A stretch of 64,000 nucleotides of DNA from Mesaphorura yosii (lineage: Eukaryota; Arthropoda; Collembola; Poduromorpha; Tullbergiidae): NCBI GenBank assembly GCA_009869945.1, contig WIXG01000320.1:25312-89311 (forward strand), written 5' to 3'. The notes under the pieces are model-generated. The model saw only the letters and a program-made list of their open reading frames with translations. It did not search any database and was not told the DNA's origin. This document shows, one piece after another, positions 45,475 to 57,540 of this stretch; positions within the stretch are counted from its first letter, which is position 1, and every line of letters starts with the position of its first letter. A program made the position numbers and the translations under genes.

Positions 45475-45689
45475 ATAGGAACTAATTTACTAATTGCACG
45501 AACTATTCATGCCATTCATGCGTGATGCTAACAAAAAAAGTGCAGGGCGAGAACTATGAGGATCCGAACAAGTAAAAGTAAATGTCAAAATCGCTTTATT
45601 TTACAACTCTTCGAGCGACTTAATTCAATAATTGCAATTTTGACAGCATGATAAGTTAACAAGTTAATTGAACTAAAGCTCAATGTTAG

Positions 45690-46180
<491 letters not shown>

Positions 46181-46953
46181 GAACGAAGCCATTAAGAGGT
46201 GCCCATTAAGTAGGGTGCTGCTTGCGGCGCGTAATCGTAACCTAACCTAACACATTGTAGTTATTAACTAATTGTAGCTTGAAATCTTCACGAAAAATTA
46301 CTAATGAAATGCAACTGAACAAGTAAGCGTTGCAATTCAAAGCTTGTTATAGAAATGCAGCAGAGAGAGGTTATGAGATATCGCAGACGGCGCGAGCATC
46401 CCACACGCCGAAGGGCATGAACGAGCATTAGTGCGTACACACGTGAATGCGAGAAAAATGAGCTCAGCTCAATATTAAAACACAAGATTCCTTGTGCGAC
46501 ACTATGTTTGCATTGTTGCACGTGCATAACTGTCGACTACTTGACCTTTCTCTTGCAAACAAAGGAAAGTCCTAATTAATTGAAGTAACGAGTTGTTCAA
46601 ATGCAAGAAAGGCATACTTGGTGAACAATTAGCTGCATAATGCCTGATCCTGGCGGATGTCTACAGTTTCAAACTCGTTACCAAGATGAACGAGTAGTCC
46701 ACCCTTCCCCCCACTCACTCATCCCACCAATCAGTTAATCAGTTGCATTAGTTGAGCCTGGGTCATGTGATTATGTAAGCAATATGTTCATAAAGTACTT
46801 GCTAATAGCAATTATTGCATTTAATTCTAATTCCATTGTGAATTGTAATACATTTGTGATTTGTAGGGCATGAACATGAAGTTTGAAGTGCAGTAAAGTT
46901 TATGATCAAATCCGCATCCTCGCACGAAATTCCAAACCCAAACTCGATATCAC
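46181..46953. other. Intergenic, no gene seen
   Basis: A short CCTAA-like run occurs near 46240-46250. Otherwise AT-rich, 3' of the aldehyde oxidase gene. Confidence 0.45.
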
Positions 46954-49900
46954 TTAAACTTGCAGCTTCAGTTGTTCCTTTGACATGCCTGCGTACTTGA
47001 CCACCTTTTCAGGGCTCAGCGGAGTTTCTGTCGGCAAGAAAGAACAATACAATTAAGTCCAAACCCAAAAGCTGAAGCGTCAATAAAAGGCCGGGTTTGC
47101 CTGACTCACCGATCTGATAATGCTCAAAGATCCCTGCATCTGCACGTGCCGAATCGATTGCATTCTTTAATGCAAAAACTACAGCCACCGAGACACAAAC
47201 CGGCGGCTCGCCCACAGCCTTCGATCCATGACTCGCGATCTCGTTCACAGTACCCGTCAACAGGGTCACACGCAAGTCTTCGGGGATATCCTTCGAAAAC
47301 GGCACCTTGTACTCCCAAGTGTTGGTCGTGAGTAAGTCACCCGTCTCTTTATCATACTGCAGCCGCTCTGTAGTCCACAACCCAAGCCCAAAGACGAGTG
47401 ACCCTTCAACTTGCCCAACATCCACTTCAGGGCTCATGCTTTTCCCAACATCCTCAATAAAATCTACACGTACAATCTTGTATTCACCGGTCAATACATC
47501 CACTTCGACCTCCGTCAAATCCAGACCCCAAATATCATACTCGCGGATGTTGTCCTTTGCACTAGGTTGATATCCAGCACGTAGATCCGTGCTTGCAGCG
47601 TGTGCCGCCTTTACCACCTCCTCCCATGGTGCATCGGGTCCAAGTTTCTCACGGAATGGTGCCAGGCGTTCAACCAAAACTTTACAAGCTTCTGCCGTTG
47701 CATGAGCCACCAATTCACTCGTAACAGCACCTCCTGAAGCAATTGCATTGGGTGAGACGACATTGTTCACAGGTTTAACGCTGATCTTTTCCAATGGTAT
47801 TCCAAGCGTGTATGCGGCAGATTGTGCCGCCTTTGTATTCAATCCTTGACCCATTTCAATCCCACCGGTTGACACAGCTACAGTTCCATCCACATGATAG
47901 ATGGCCACGTACGAAGGGTAGTGCAGGGCGAAGAAGTGCTGAGGGTACCTCATGGGTACTGCGCTCAATCCACGTTTACGCCAACGATTATTCCGATTGA
48001 ATTCAGCCACTTCAGCTTTACGTTTTTCGTAGTCTGCATTTTGCTTGATTTCGTTCACCAGGCGAATGATGACGTTCTCTCCTTTGAAGGATGAGGCCGG
48101 TGCAAATCCAGGAACTCCAAGTACTTCGTCTCCTTCCGTAATAAGATTCCTCATACGTATTTCCAATGGATCCTTCTTTAGGTAATGTGCAATATGTTCA
48201 ATGACTGTCTCGATTCCAGCAATACCGTACGTTGACCCTGGTGCTCGACAGTATGTATTGGCTGCAGTGTTGGTTGTAACAAATCCACCTTTGAGGCTCC
48301 AGCCATGTGCACGGTATGCATTCTGGAACATGATTACAGACAGCAGCACGTCGGGGTCATTTACAAGACAGCCATTGTCAGCTATAATTTTTGCGTCCAT
48401 CGATACAATGGCTCCATCGTCATTGAAGCCAACTTCGTACTCAAAATGTGTAGGTACACGTTTACCCATCATTTTCAGACTGGTATCGATATCAAGCACG
48501 ACGCGGACCGGGCGGTTTGTGACGTAGGCTCCCAGGGCAGCAGCTGCTGCAATATGTGTAGCTCCAGCAGCTTTGGATCCGAATCCACCACCAATACGAC
48601 GAACTTGTACATTGATTTTATTGTTGGGAATGACGAGAAGCTGAGCGATGGCAGCTTGGACAGCATCGATGAATTGTGTAGCCGAGAATACATCGTACCC
48701 GCCTTCTTTCGGGATACACAGTGTAACATGTGGCTCCATAGTGAAATGTGCTTGGGAATGGAATGCAAACTCTCCACGAATCTTGTGTGGAATCGTTGCT
48801 GGTGGGTCGACTCGCTCGGATTTCGGTGCAAACATGAATGACTTCTCGTAATAGCCCGAAGCCTTAGAAGCTGCAATAGCGTCTTTGATTGTGGAGATGA
48901 CGGGTTGCTGGTTCTCATATGTGGTCTTAACCAAACGTGCACCTTCAAATGCTGCAGCTCGTGTTTCAGCCAGTACCATTCCAACACTTTGTCCAGCGGC
49001 AAGAATCTTTTCACCAGCAAATACTTCTTGTGGTCCTTGAGTCGGAAAGAATGTAATGGATTGAAAACAATTCTTGCCACCTTCTGGAATATCTTTAGCC
49101 GAAATGAAGGCGACGACGCCAGGAACCTTGAGCGCTTTAGAAGCGTCAATATCCTTCAAATCACAATTTCCACGTGTTGCAAGTACAAAGGCGCCAAAGA
49201 GTTCATGTGGTTGTTTAGGAATGTCGTTGGTATACTCCGCTTCACCTGAGCACTGAGACACAGCCTCAATTTTTGGAATTGGTTGTGTCATTGGCCATTG
49301 GTCACGATGAGTGTCGTACACTTGTTTGCCTGAGAATACTTTGTACTCAATATCTCCACCACCCGTGCGTAATTTTGGTGCCGCCTTTGTCTTGAGTGCC
49401 CCAAGAATAGTTTTGTAGAGCAAATTTCTTGCCAATGCACGTCTATACTCTGGGCATGCATCTGGTGGTTTGTGATCGGGTTGCAGTTCCTTTTCAAGTA
49501 TGTCCAATGCTTGTGCAACAACGGTTGGATCACTCAATGCCTTGCCTTTCAGAAATTTTTCGGTTGCCTCAGCATGTACAAAGGTCGGGTTGATTCCACC
49601 AAAGCAAATTGCCGGCTTCTCTTTCACGACGTACGTGTTGAGGTCAAGTTTGAAGTTGAAGGCTGCATTTACGTATGCGTGAGCGTTTTGATGGCGTTTG
49701 GTGATCTTGAAACGACGGACGACGTGACCATCTGCAGCAGGAAGGGCTGGGAGTTCGATGGAGAGGATAAGCCTATTCTTCATGTCCAGTTTCATAAAGT
49801 CAAGGAGCGAAACGTTCGATTTGGAGCCTCCACAGCCTGCGCCAGCTACAAAACGTCGTACAATAAAATAAAGGATAAACGTGTCGAAAGTAGTTCAAGG

Positions 49901-51130
49901 CAAGGATAAAGCTTACCGATATTCAATTTGGCTCCAAGTCCTTCGAGCGTGACAAAGATATCAGACGGGAAATCATGATGTGCATGTTTAATCATCAAAT
50001 TCCCTGCAATGGTTCCAGCATTACGTACAGCCGTGTTAGCAACACGATGTATATGATTGGCGATGACAGTTCCATACTCAAAATCAGCAATCTTGGACAC
50101 TTTCTTGAGCAGGGCGATGACGAAGGAAAGTGTTGCACCACCACCAATCACAACCTTTTTTGCTTGTACGTCATGTGCTTGGAGTTCAGGCAGGCCTTTG
50201 ACGTCCATGTACACAGAGTATGGTCCATCATGTTTGAAAATCCCGGTGCTAGTATTGCCAGCAACGACACGGACGGTGGTGCCTTTCTTGCCATACTCCT
50301 CCAGCAGGGCCAGTGCCTCCTTCAAGTTTGTAGGCTTGATCCAACGTTGTCCACCATTGGCTGGGCTCACCATGTCAATGTGAGACGAAACCTTCTTCGC
50401 GTAACATTCTTCGATTGCGGGGTCTGTTGGTGCAGATTTGAGACATCGTCCCGCTGAGCAGCACGCGCCCTTCATAGGGCACGCTTTTCCGCTGATTTCT
50501 TCAATCTCGGCACACTTCTTCTTAATTGCATCAGGTACATCAACAGCAACCGACTTGAATGCGTCCATGATTGGTCGAAAACCGGTACAACGACAAATGT
50601 TACCATCCAGACTGTCTTCGATCTCCTTGGCGGTCAACTCGGGGTTGGCCTTCATGAGCCTGCAAGACAAAAGACGCTCAACAGGGAAATACGGACTACG
50701 AGTGACAAAAGAGTGCCGTCACTACTTACGCATGCATGTTCATAATCATTCCAGGTGTACAGTATCCACATTGAGTCCCACTGAATCCAACCATCCTATT
50801 CTGTAGTACATCATACCCTTCCCGATGATTACCAAGTCCTTCAATAGTTGTAATATCCCATCCATCACAGCTAAACACGGGTACAAGGCACGCGTTGACA
50901 GCGACTGTCTTCTTTTCTCCACTTCCAATCTCTTTTACGACTGCTTGGACGACACAGGCACCACAACCACCTTCCCTGCACATGTACTTGGTCCCCGTCA
51001 ACCCAGCTTCATGTCGAATAAAATCAACGAGCACCGAATCGAACGCGGTATGTTCACTTTGACCAGGTGATACGGTAAACCACTTTCCGTTGATACGGAA
51101 ACTCACGGTTTTCTCAACGCTGCTGGACAT
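46954..51130 (-). CDS. Aldehyde oxidase-like molybdo-flavoenzyme (xanthine dehydrogenase family)
   Basis: Four exons (51130-50730, 50659-49917, 49845-47110, 47027-46954) join in frame to 1317 residues. The exon 3 acceptor has an alternative 9 bases downstream. Domains in order: two [2Fe-2S] modules (CREGGCGACV and QCGYCTPGM/CRCTGFRPIM), an FAD domain (VVAGNTSTGIF; AGTIAGNLM), then the molybdopterin domains with GGGFGSK, CRAPGSTYG, GGIEMGQGLNTK and the catalytic GEPP. The position that is Glu in xanthine dehydrogenase (GGKE) is Ala here (GSKA), and the Arg-Gly-Phe substrate loop reads RAPG. Both favour aldehyde oxidase over xanthine dehydrogenase. It oxidises aldehydes and N-heterocycles in the cytosol, using O2. 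Roles in detoxification or odorant/retinal clearance are plausible. Confidence 0.93.
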
Positions 51131-51236
51131 ATTTGAAGTGCAGTTGGGTCAACTCTCGAACTCGAACTGCAATTGTTATGGATTTTTGTGCTGTTGGTTA
51201 CTGTTACGTTACGTAACTGTCAAGAGCAAAACGCAG

Positions 51237-51274
51237 ACTGACGAGAGCATGGAAAGCGGGCAGTGCATTTAATA
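51237..51274 (-). promoter_or_regulatory. Core promoter of the aldehyde oxidase gene
   Basis: TATTAAAT (51274-51267) lies about 30 bases before a TCAGT initiator (51241-51237) on the minus strand, with the ATG 107 bases farther at 51130. Confidence 0.65.
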
Positions 51275-51537
51275 CTAGACAAGGTTATGAAGCAGTAGAG
51301 CAAGGTTGTGCTGATGATGCAAAAAGTGGTCCCGGACCACAAAAAATGCAAATCACGCGTACAATACCAGAATATCCGTCTAAAGTGTTTACTCAGTGTA
51401 CAAAAGCAACACAATCACATGACGGTACGGTGAAATAACTTGAATTTTGCTTGAGTGGACGACTCACGGTACGGATACGTGTTGGACCGGCCTTGGAACC
51501 CTATTACCTAATTAATCGCTGCCCATCACATTGTACT
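51275..51537. other. Intergenic, no gene seen
   Basis: Upstream of the aldehyde oxidase promoter. Confidence 0.4.
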
Positions 51538-52151
51538 TCAGAATCCTATGTTCTGTACTGGAACTCGTTCATAACAAGTATTAAAGATAATTGCCGGCGA
51601 GTAATGCGCGTGCTTATGACGAATCATTTCAATTCCAATGTACGGTAAGGATGGTGGTCCGATGCACTTTTTTGTGTTGTGTGTTTGTATTAAGCAGTAG
51701 CGTGAAGGACAACAGTCGGCACACACTGAAAGTAAACGCAAGTAGGCTTTAGGTTTTGGAATTGTCATGCACTTGTGGACAATGTTGTGTTACAAGTTCT
51801 GACCGACTTACATAATGCAGAGCTGAATAATCACCAACTGCTGCGCTGCTGCTCAAGTGAGTCAAGTTACAAGGTTATGCTACTCGAGTAGTGGTCCAAA
51901 GTCCAATGCAATTAGTAAAATCGCAAGTCACGTTGGTCACGTCTTCTTTAGATTCCTTGTGTGTTCGCAATTAATTCACGATTTGTTGTTAAAATTGTAT
52001 CTCGTCCATGCATGACCCGCATATTTTTCTTGTTTTCCTTCCGCTTCAACCCCTTCCTACAAATGGTGCAGATATGTGGTCGGGCATCCGAGTGCGAAAT
52101 AAGGGGCTTTGTGAGACTTCCCTTCAACTTCCAACCACATCCACGCATCAA
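51538..52151 (-). pseudogene. C2H2 zinc-finger relic
   Basis: Minus strand: KGSLTKPLISHSDARPHIC, CTICRKGLKRKENKKNMRVMH (first zinc-binding His lost) and, farther down, SVCADCCPSRYC and GIEMIRHKHAHY. These are finger-like modules with missing ligands and frame breaks between them. A third decayed zinc-finger locus in the window. Confidence 0.5.
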
Positions 52152-52202
52152 CTTACCACCGCCGTCAGTGATCTGACTAGACGAACGTACATACGTAACA
52201 TA

Positions 52203-52239
52203 CAGGCGATTCTGGGCTAGGAGCGCCCAGAATCGCCTG
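52203..52239. repeat. Perfect 15-bp inverted repeat (hairpin)
   Basis: CAGGCGATTCTGGGC (52203-52217) and GCCCAGAATCGCCTG (52225-52239) are exact reverse complements around a 7-base loop, at the 5' boundary of the Bicaudal-D relic. Confidence 0.9.
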
Positions 52240-53520
52240 GCTTATCACTCAACTGAACGAGGCCCAGGGGGAGAAGGTGTAGGCAGTCGAGTACGGGATG
52301 GGGCTGCTGGAGGAGAACACGCGAATCAACGCACGGAGCAATGAAATGGGCGAGGCCAACGAAACACTACGTGTCGAGCTGGAGACTACGCGGACAGCGA
52401 TGGGGCGAGTGAGCGAAGCCAGCGGAGTTCAGCACGAAGAGAAACTGCTATCAGAAACCATTCAGATCCAGCCCGCTTACCGGGCATAGGTTGGCGAATT
52501 GGGGGCGGATTCGAAAAAGACCCGACTGGAGGTGGAAACACTGCAGACGGAGGAGCGACTCACTGTGAGGGTGATGCAGCTGCAGGAAGAGACCGAACGG
52601 AGTCAGCAGGAGCGGGCACAGAGTCGGAGGGAGATCAAGGAGCTAAAGTTACGTGAGACCAGGCTCCTGAAGGACTGCAGCGAGTTGGAGGAGCTCAACT
52701 GCGACCTGCAGAAACAAGCTTCCGTGCTCCGAGCAGCGCAAGTCGAATTCGAGGTGACGAAACATGAAGTCGGGCGGCTCGCAGAGCTCGTGGGCATTTT
52801 GGAGGGGCAAGTCATGGAGCTGGGGGCACTCAAAGCGATAGCAAAGAGACAAATGTGACACGAATATTCAAAAGTTAAAACCCCTGAATTTTGCTGTATT
52901 TGGGTCTATCCTACTGATTTGCAGCTGAAGGAGGGTCTCCAGGCCAGGCAAGCGGAGCGTGAGGTCAAACTCGCGGTGAAGGAGTTGGAGGCTCGCGTGA
53001 ACGCCGAGTCACTCGCGAGCCTCTCAGGCCTGGACATCGGGTTCCACGGCATCGGTGCAGACGGTATGAGCCCGGACGCAGACTATGGCCCGCCCAGCAG
53101 CTTCTTCGACCCGATCCACGGGGGTCGGATCGCGAAGCTGGAGAAGGAGCTTGAAGCGGCAGAGCACCAAGCCTTGGCACAGGCTGAGAGCCTCAAGAGC
53201 CTGGAGGATGCGCTTGGGAAGGAGCAAGCCGAAGTGGTGCGGCTCAAGCAGCAGCTGCAGGAGGAAGCAGAGTGGAGCCAGACGAAGGAGAAACTGCTGG
53301 CTGCCAAGGCGCGATCGACGCAGATGGTGTCTGAGCTGGCTGCGATGGAGAACTTGATCAATCAATTACACGATGCCCTGGAGGGGATGCGGACGGAGCT
53401 GGGAGGTGTGAGTGTCCTGCTGGACGGCGTGTATTACTAGGGGTGCAGCGCGCGAATGTGCTGCTGGAACATTCGAAAACGACGGGGGAAGTGGCAGTGG
53501 TTGTGAATGAAGACGAGCGT
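52235..53520 (+). pseudogene. Bicaudal-D coiled-coil pseudogene
   Basis: The plus strand reads LITQLNEAQGEKV, TAG (52279-52281), AVEYGMGLLEE, matching the Bicaudal-D N-terminus (EKIQAAEYGLxVLEE), with Gln changed to stop. A second TAG is at 52487-52489. Then come REIKELKLRETRLLKDCSEL, DLQKQASVLRAAQVEFE and KHEVGRLAELVG, which follow the [21 protein letters not shown]... region of BICD proteins. An intron-like GTGACA...TTTGCAG (52856-52923) remains, so this is a duplicated gene copy, not a retrocopy. The frame continues through another coiled-coil (KLEKELEAAEHQALAQAESL) to a stop at 53440, with faint similarity beyond. The native protein is a dynein cargo adaptor. Confidence 0.7.
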
Positions 53521-54627
53521 CAATCTATGTCCACGCTCACAGCACTCTTGCATTCGTCGAGTATTGCGAAACGGGGTCGGTGATAAAGGAGTCGGGTCAT
53601 GGCGAGCCGTTCTTCTGCCCGTCGGAGAGGACGCCTACCCAATTTTCGACGGAGTTCCATGAACGGACGCTCACGCTGCCAGGTGCCGCCACCGCCCACG
53701 AGCCAATCAAGATGTTATGATTAAATTGTTGAAGATGCATTAATAAACGACAATTAAGAAGCTAAGAAGTCAGTGTTATCCAGGCGCAGACTCGTCTAAT
53801 CGCTAAGTAGATTGGAGCCCGAACGAAGCGGAATCGAGCGTGAGTTAGTCTTGAGCGCATAAAAGATTGCCTAGAAGACTCCGCGTCTTACACCTACGCT
53901 AAATGGCCCGAGCTAGATATTTGGCACATTAACAAAATCATTAGCCGGTGTAAGCACATGCGATTGGCAACACATTGACCAAGTTGAGCGACAGTACCCA
54001 GCCAAAATCACTGGGTGACAATATATTAACAAAGTATTTGACTGCGTTGAATACATATGAACAAAAAGACAACAAAATCATTGAGCGACAGCACATTAAC
54101 AAAATTTTTCCCGGATTAAAATACGAAGGAAAGGGACAAATAAGAAAGAATATAAGGGGAATAATTAAGGGTTGCAAATGAAGTTATGGAATTATTACCC
54201 GGCGAGTAAAACTCACAACTCGACTCGAGTAAGACTCGTAACTTAAACCGTGTCCAATAAGTAAGGTTCCTTGTTTCGCGCTTGTGGCATGGGAATGCGC
54301 TTTGTACTTGAAACTAATTCATTTATCCAGTCCAGTGCCTAGAACAGATGATTGATTGATTACAGACCGCTGAAGAATTATCTGCACACACTCCAAAGCA
54401 GCAACTCTCGTCGAATTTGCGCTAGGAATTTATTTTGCAACCGACGCGGACGTCACAAACTAAAAAATATAGGGTTGCTTTTCCCAATTTACCAATGCAG
54501 TACGCAATTTCCGAATTGGCGTTTCGAGTTTGGAAATAGACGCCTGCAATTGAGGATTGAATTGAAAATTGCTGGCCAAATCCTTGCCAATGGAATATTT
54601 AAACCGAGGGCCGTGTGCCATTGCAAA
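53521..54627. repeat. Non-coding region with imperfect direct repeats
   Basis: AAAATCACTGGGTGACAATA...ATTAACAAAGT (about 54004-54037) and AAAATCATTGAGCGACAGCA...ATTAACAAAAT (about 54074-54107) are diverged direct repeats, and a third partial copy (ACATTAACAAAATCATTAG) lies near 53927. A TGGAGCCCGAACG motif at 53813 recalls a retroelement primer-binding boundary but stands alone. Confidence 0.45.
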
Positions 54628-55812
54628 ATGCTGACTCGTCGAGAACGTGCCGTGTTCGAGTTTTGCTGCGCCGCCTGCGCCGCCCTGCACGCCTTCCCCT
54701 TCACATGGACTCGCATCCGCTGTCCTCCTCTCACGTCCCCTTCAATTCGCACCGGCTGGCCAACCCGCCTGTCAACTGCCCTGAGCCTTCGCCAGCGCCT
54801 TGGCGTCGCATTCGGGGTGGTCTCGACCGGCCTGCACGTTACTTTCCTGGCTGCTCGCTTCGTGCCCGGCTGCGGGTACGAGCCTTCCGATGTCAACCCG
54901 ATGAAGTACGCGATGGCCCTCCACCTCCTCCACCTAGTCTCAATTGGAGCGACGTTCAGCGCGCAACTAGCAATGCTCGCGTCCACCCGCGACGTTGCAT
55001 GCCTCATCAATCAACTCCTCAGCTGCGCGGATCGTGAGCAGCTGCGTCGCGACCGAGCCACCGCCACACGTGAAAGGCTGCTGCTGGCCCTCTCGGCGGG
55101 ATACGCGACACTTTCGGCGTGCGCAGTGGTTCTGTGCGCGGTCCTGCCCCACAATAAGCACGTACTTCACTCCGTCGTCCCAACCCGCTGGGTTTCGCCC
55201 TGGAGCCTCGTTCTCTTCACCGCGCTGCAAGCGTACACCGCCACCAAATGTGTAGTCGAGACGGGATTCCTCGTCTACGCCGGTCTGGCGTATATTTCGA
55301 CCAACGGGGCCTGGCTGAAGGGCATGCATGCAGGCTTTTCGCTGTCGCGTCAGCTGCGGCTGTACGCTCACCTGCGGCTCCTCAACACGCTGTACAACAA
55401 CGCATTCGGACCGTTTCTCTATCCGACGTACAAGACCGCGATGGAGGGCGGAGGACTCTTCTTCGCCTACATCGTGCTCAAGACTCACTGGAGCCCCGAA
55501 ACGGTCCCCGTCGCCTGGTTCCTGCTCAGCGTCACGGGCGTGCTCATCCCACAGGTCGTCGTCAGCGTCATCATGCTTGCCAGCGTGCCAGAGAGCTCGG
55601 AACAGACCCGCCTTGAATTTCGGGTGGCCTTGGCAAGTCGAAGACGGTGTGTGCGTGGGCAGTATCGACAACGCTGGCTGCGGCGCCGAATCCGCGCCTG
55701 CAGCGTGATGTACTGTCGTGTCGGAGCCTTGTTCTTTGTGGAAAAGAGCACGAAACTGGACTACATTTCGCTACTTCTGCACGGCTTCGTTTCCATCCTG
55801 CTGACAGTTTAG
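54628..55812 (+). CDS. Gustatory-receptor-like protein
   Basis: An intronless frame. From Met at 54628 it encodes 394 residues. The frame is open farther upstream but without an ATG, and a TATTTAAA box lies just before this Met. About seven hydrophobic helices are present (e.g. FGVVSTGLHVTFLAARF, LHLLHLVSIGATFSAQLAML, WFLLSVTGVLIPQVVVSVIML). The C-terminus LDYISLLLHGFVSILLTV lacks TYhhhhhQF but resembles the end of the receptor at 17182-18306. It is GC-rich relative to its flanks. A likely chemosensory channel with unknown ligand. Confidence 0.75.
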   Translation: MLTRRERAVFEFCCAACAALHAFPFTWTRIRCPPLTSPSIRTGWPTRLSTALSLRQRLGVAFGVVSTGLHVTFLAARFVPGCGYEPSDVNPMKYAMALHLLHLVSIGATFSAQLAMLASTRDVACLINQLLSCADREQLRRDRATATRERLLLALSAGYATLSACAVVLCAVLPHNKHVLHSVVPTRWVSPWSLVLFTALQAYTATKCVVETGFLVYAGLAYISTNGAWLKGMHAGFSLSRQLRLYAHLRLLNTLYNNAFGPFLYPTYKTAMEGGGLFFAYIVLKTHWSPETVPVAWFLLSVTGVLIPQVVVSVIMLASVPESSEQTRLEFRVALASRRRCVRGQYRQRWLRRRIRACSVMYCRVGALFFVEKSTKLDYISLLLHGFVSILLTV

Positions 55813-57039
55813 GATAGCATGAATGGCTTCAATTGTGTATGGGCGCATAAATTATATATTAGTAGACAAAACTGCCTTACACCATCAGCGTAGCACGTTT
55901 GCCAGTTCAGTTTGGTGTTCTAGCAGCATTTTTTCAGAATTAGGAAGTAGGTCGCCACCATCGCTACAAATACATTGCATCAACTCGAAGTGCTGTGCGG
56001 CCTCATTCTGGAGTACTGGACAAGCTGGATTTCCTTTCTGTATGTGGTAAATGCGATTGTGTGTCCTTGTACAATGATGCAACCGTCGGTCGTCATACTC
56101 TCATTCTTCGTCCTGTCTTTCCAATTAGTTCCCGAACGCAGAAGTTGACGAGGAATTTGTTTTGGATTAGAATCTGTCGGTCCAGGTCTCCATTCCATTC
56201 CTGCTACGCCCGTCGAAGAAAGTGTATATGAAGAGACCTGGCTGGAATTTCGTTGCTGATTTCGATTAAAAAGATTAAGAACGTATTTTATGTAAGGCAG
56301 ACACGTTTCTCGTGATTGTGCACCGACAAGGTGTGTGTTTGTGCTTCCGACGTGTACAGTACTCCAAATCGCCATGCATCTTTTTTGATGCAGGTCTGGT
56401 GAGCCAAAACAGACTGGCCGAAGTGACGAAGCAAAAGTTGCTTCGTTGGCATTTCAAGCATTCGAGTAGATTGTAGACAATACGTGCCACAAAAACGAAA
56501 TCCGACGAGAGACCACATCACACGTAATGATTCTGAACTCCAAACCACACCCTGAATTCAATGTAAGACTCATCATTCTTTCATTTGTAATTTGTGACTG
56601 TGACGCTTTCTGCGTTTTCACGACAATTAAATTATATTTCTCAAGTAACTCAAATACAAAAGTGTTCAACTCGTTCAAGTGACAACGAAAGCGTCTTCCC
56701 CGGACACGGCCCCTTTACTGTGCCGGGATATAATTGTGCAGGATCCAGTCGAACTCGGGAAATGGTCACAAGTAGTTCACCATCTTGTTAATTCGCCCTC
56801 CAACGGATTGCAGATTAGAACCTGCTCACGACTCGACACTAAAGAAGCGGTGCTGCAGTCGCTTCAACTTTGGCGCTGATTTGGCAGGAATGTTGAGGAG
56901 CCAAAATTTAAGTGCACTTGCAGGTTTTAGTATTGTACCGGAATAACTTAAATTCTGCAACTGAAGAGTTGTAACTTTTTATTTTCCAAGCAGACACACT
57001 TCCGCCAACTCGTGGTCGCGGCCGTGATGAAACTTTGAC
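55813..57039. other. No supported gene
   Basis: Several short Cys/His-rich minus-strand stretches (55885-56490) recall decayed zinc fingers, but none has a complete finger. Confidence 0.35.
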
Positions 57040-57540
57040 AAAGTGGTTCCAGGTGGGCCAAGTCGACTGGACGCCAGAGTGAACTGGAAATCCTTGATGA
57101 CAGGCTTGATAGAAAACACCCCGACGAAAAAATCGTCAATATCACAATCAGCGGGCTGGGGGGGAATTCGGAAGTCCACGCTCGTCGTAAAGTACGCCTT
57201 CATGTACAGGCACTTTTATGACGGAAACGTCATCTGAATCAATGCGGAGACGGTCGACTCGATGCGAATCTCCCTCATCAGACTGGCAAAGGGCAGCATC
57301 AGACTTCAACTGGGCGATCAACCACCTCAGGAGTTGCTGGTCGAGAAAGTCTTTACCTGCTTTCGGAACAAGAAATGTCTTCTCATCTTCGACAATGTCG
57401 AGAACCTGGCAGACTTCAGACAATTTCAGCCAAAGTTTGTGGATCCGAGCAACGAAGTGCCTTACGTGCTCGTGACCAGCCGCCGAACGGACTTGACTCC
57501 AGTGCCAGCCAACGAAATACACCTCGAAGGCTGCTAGCCC
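57040..57540 (+). pseudogene. NB-ARC/STAND ATPase relic
   Basis: The plus strand encodes a degenerate Walker A, GWGGIRKSTL (Arg for the Gly before Lys), then KYAFMYRHFYDGNVI, a TGA (57235-57237) where Trp is expected before INAE, then, after a frame change, a good Walker B, KCLLIFDNVENL, and VLVTSRRTDL (sensor 1 region). This is the order of an NB-ARC module such as in Apaf-1-like or nephrocystin/TPR-type STAND proteins. Only about 150 residues remain, with no effector or repeat domain. Inactive by mutation of the P-loop plus a stop and a frameshift. Confidence 0.6.

Noticed and set aside
46235-46255. CCTAA repeats as telomere-like sequence
   Set aside because: Only about three units; too short to mean anything.
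53805-53830. TGGAGCCCGAACG as a retroelement primer-binding site
   Set aside because: No paired LTR or internal gag/pol sequence could be found around it.
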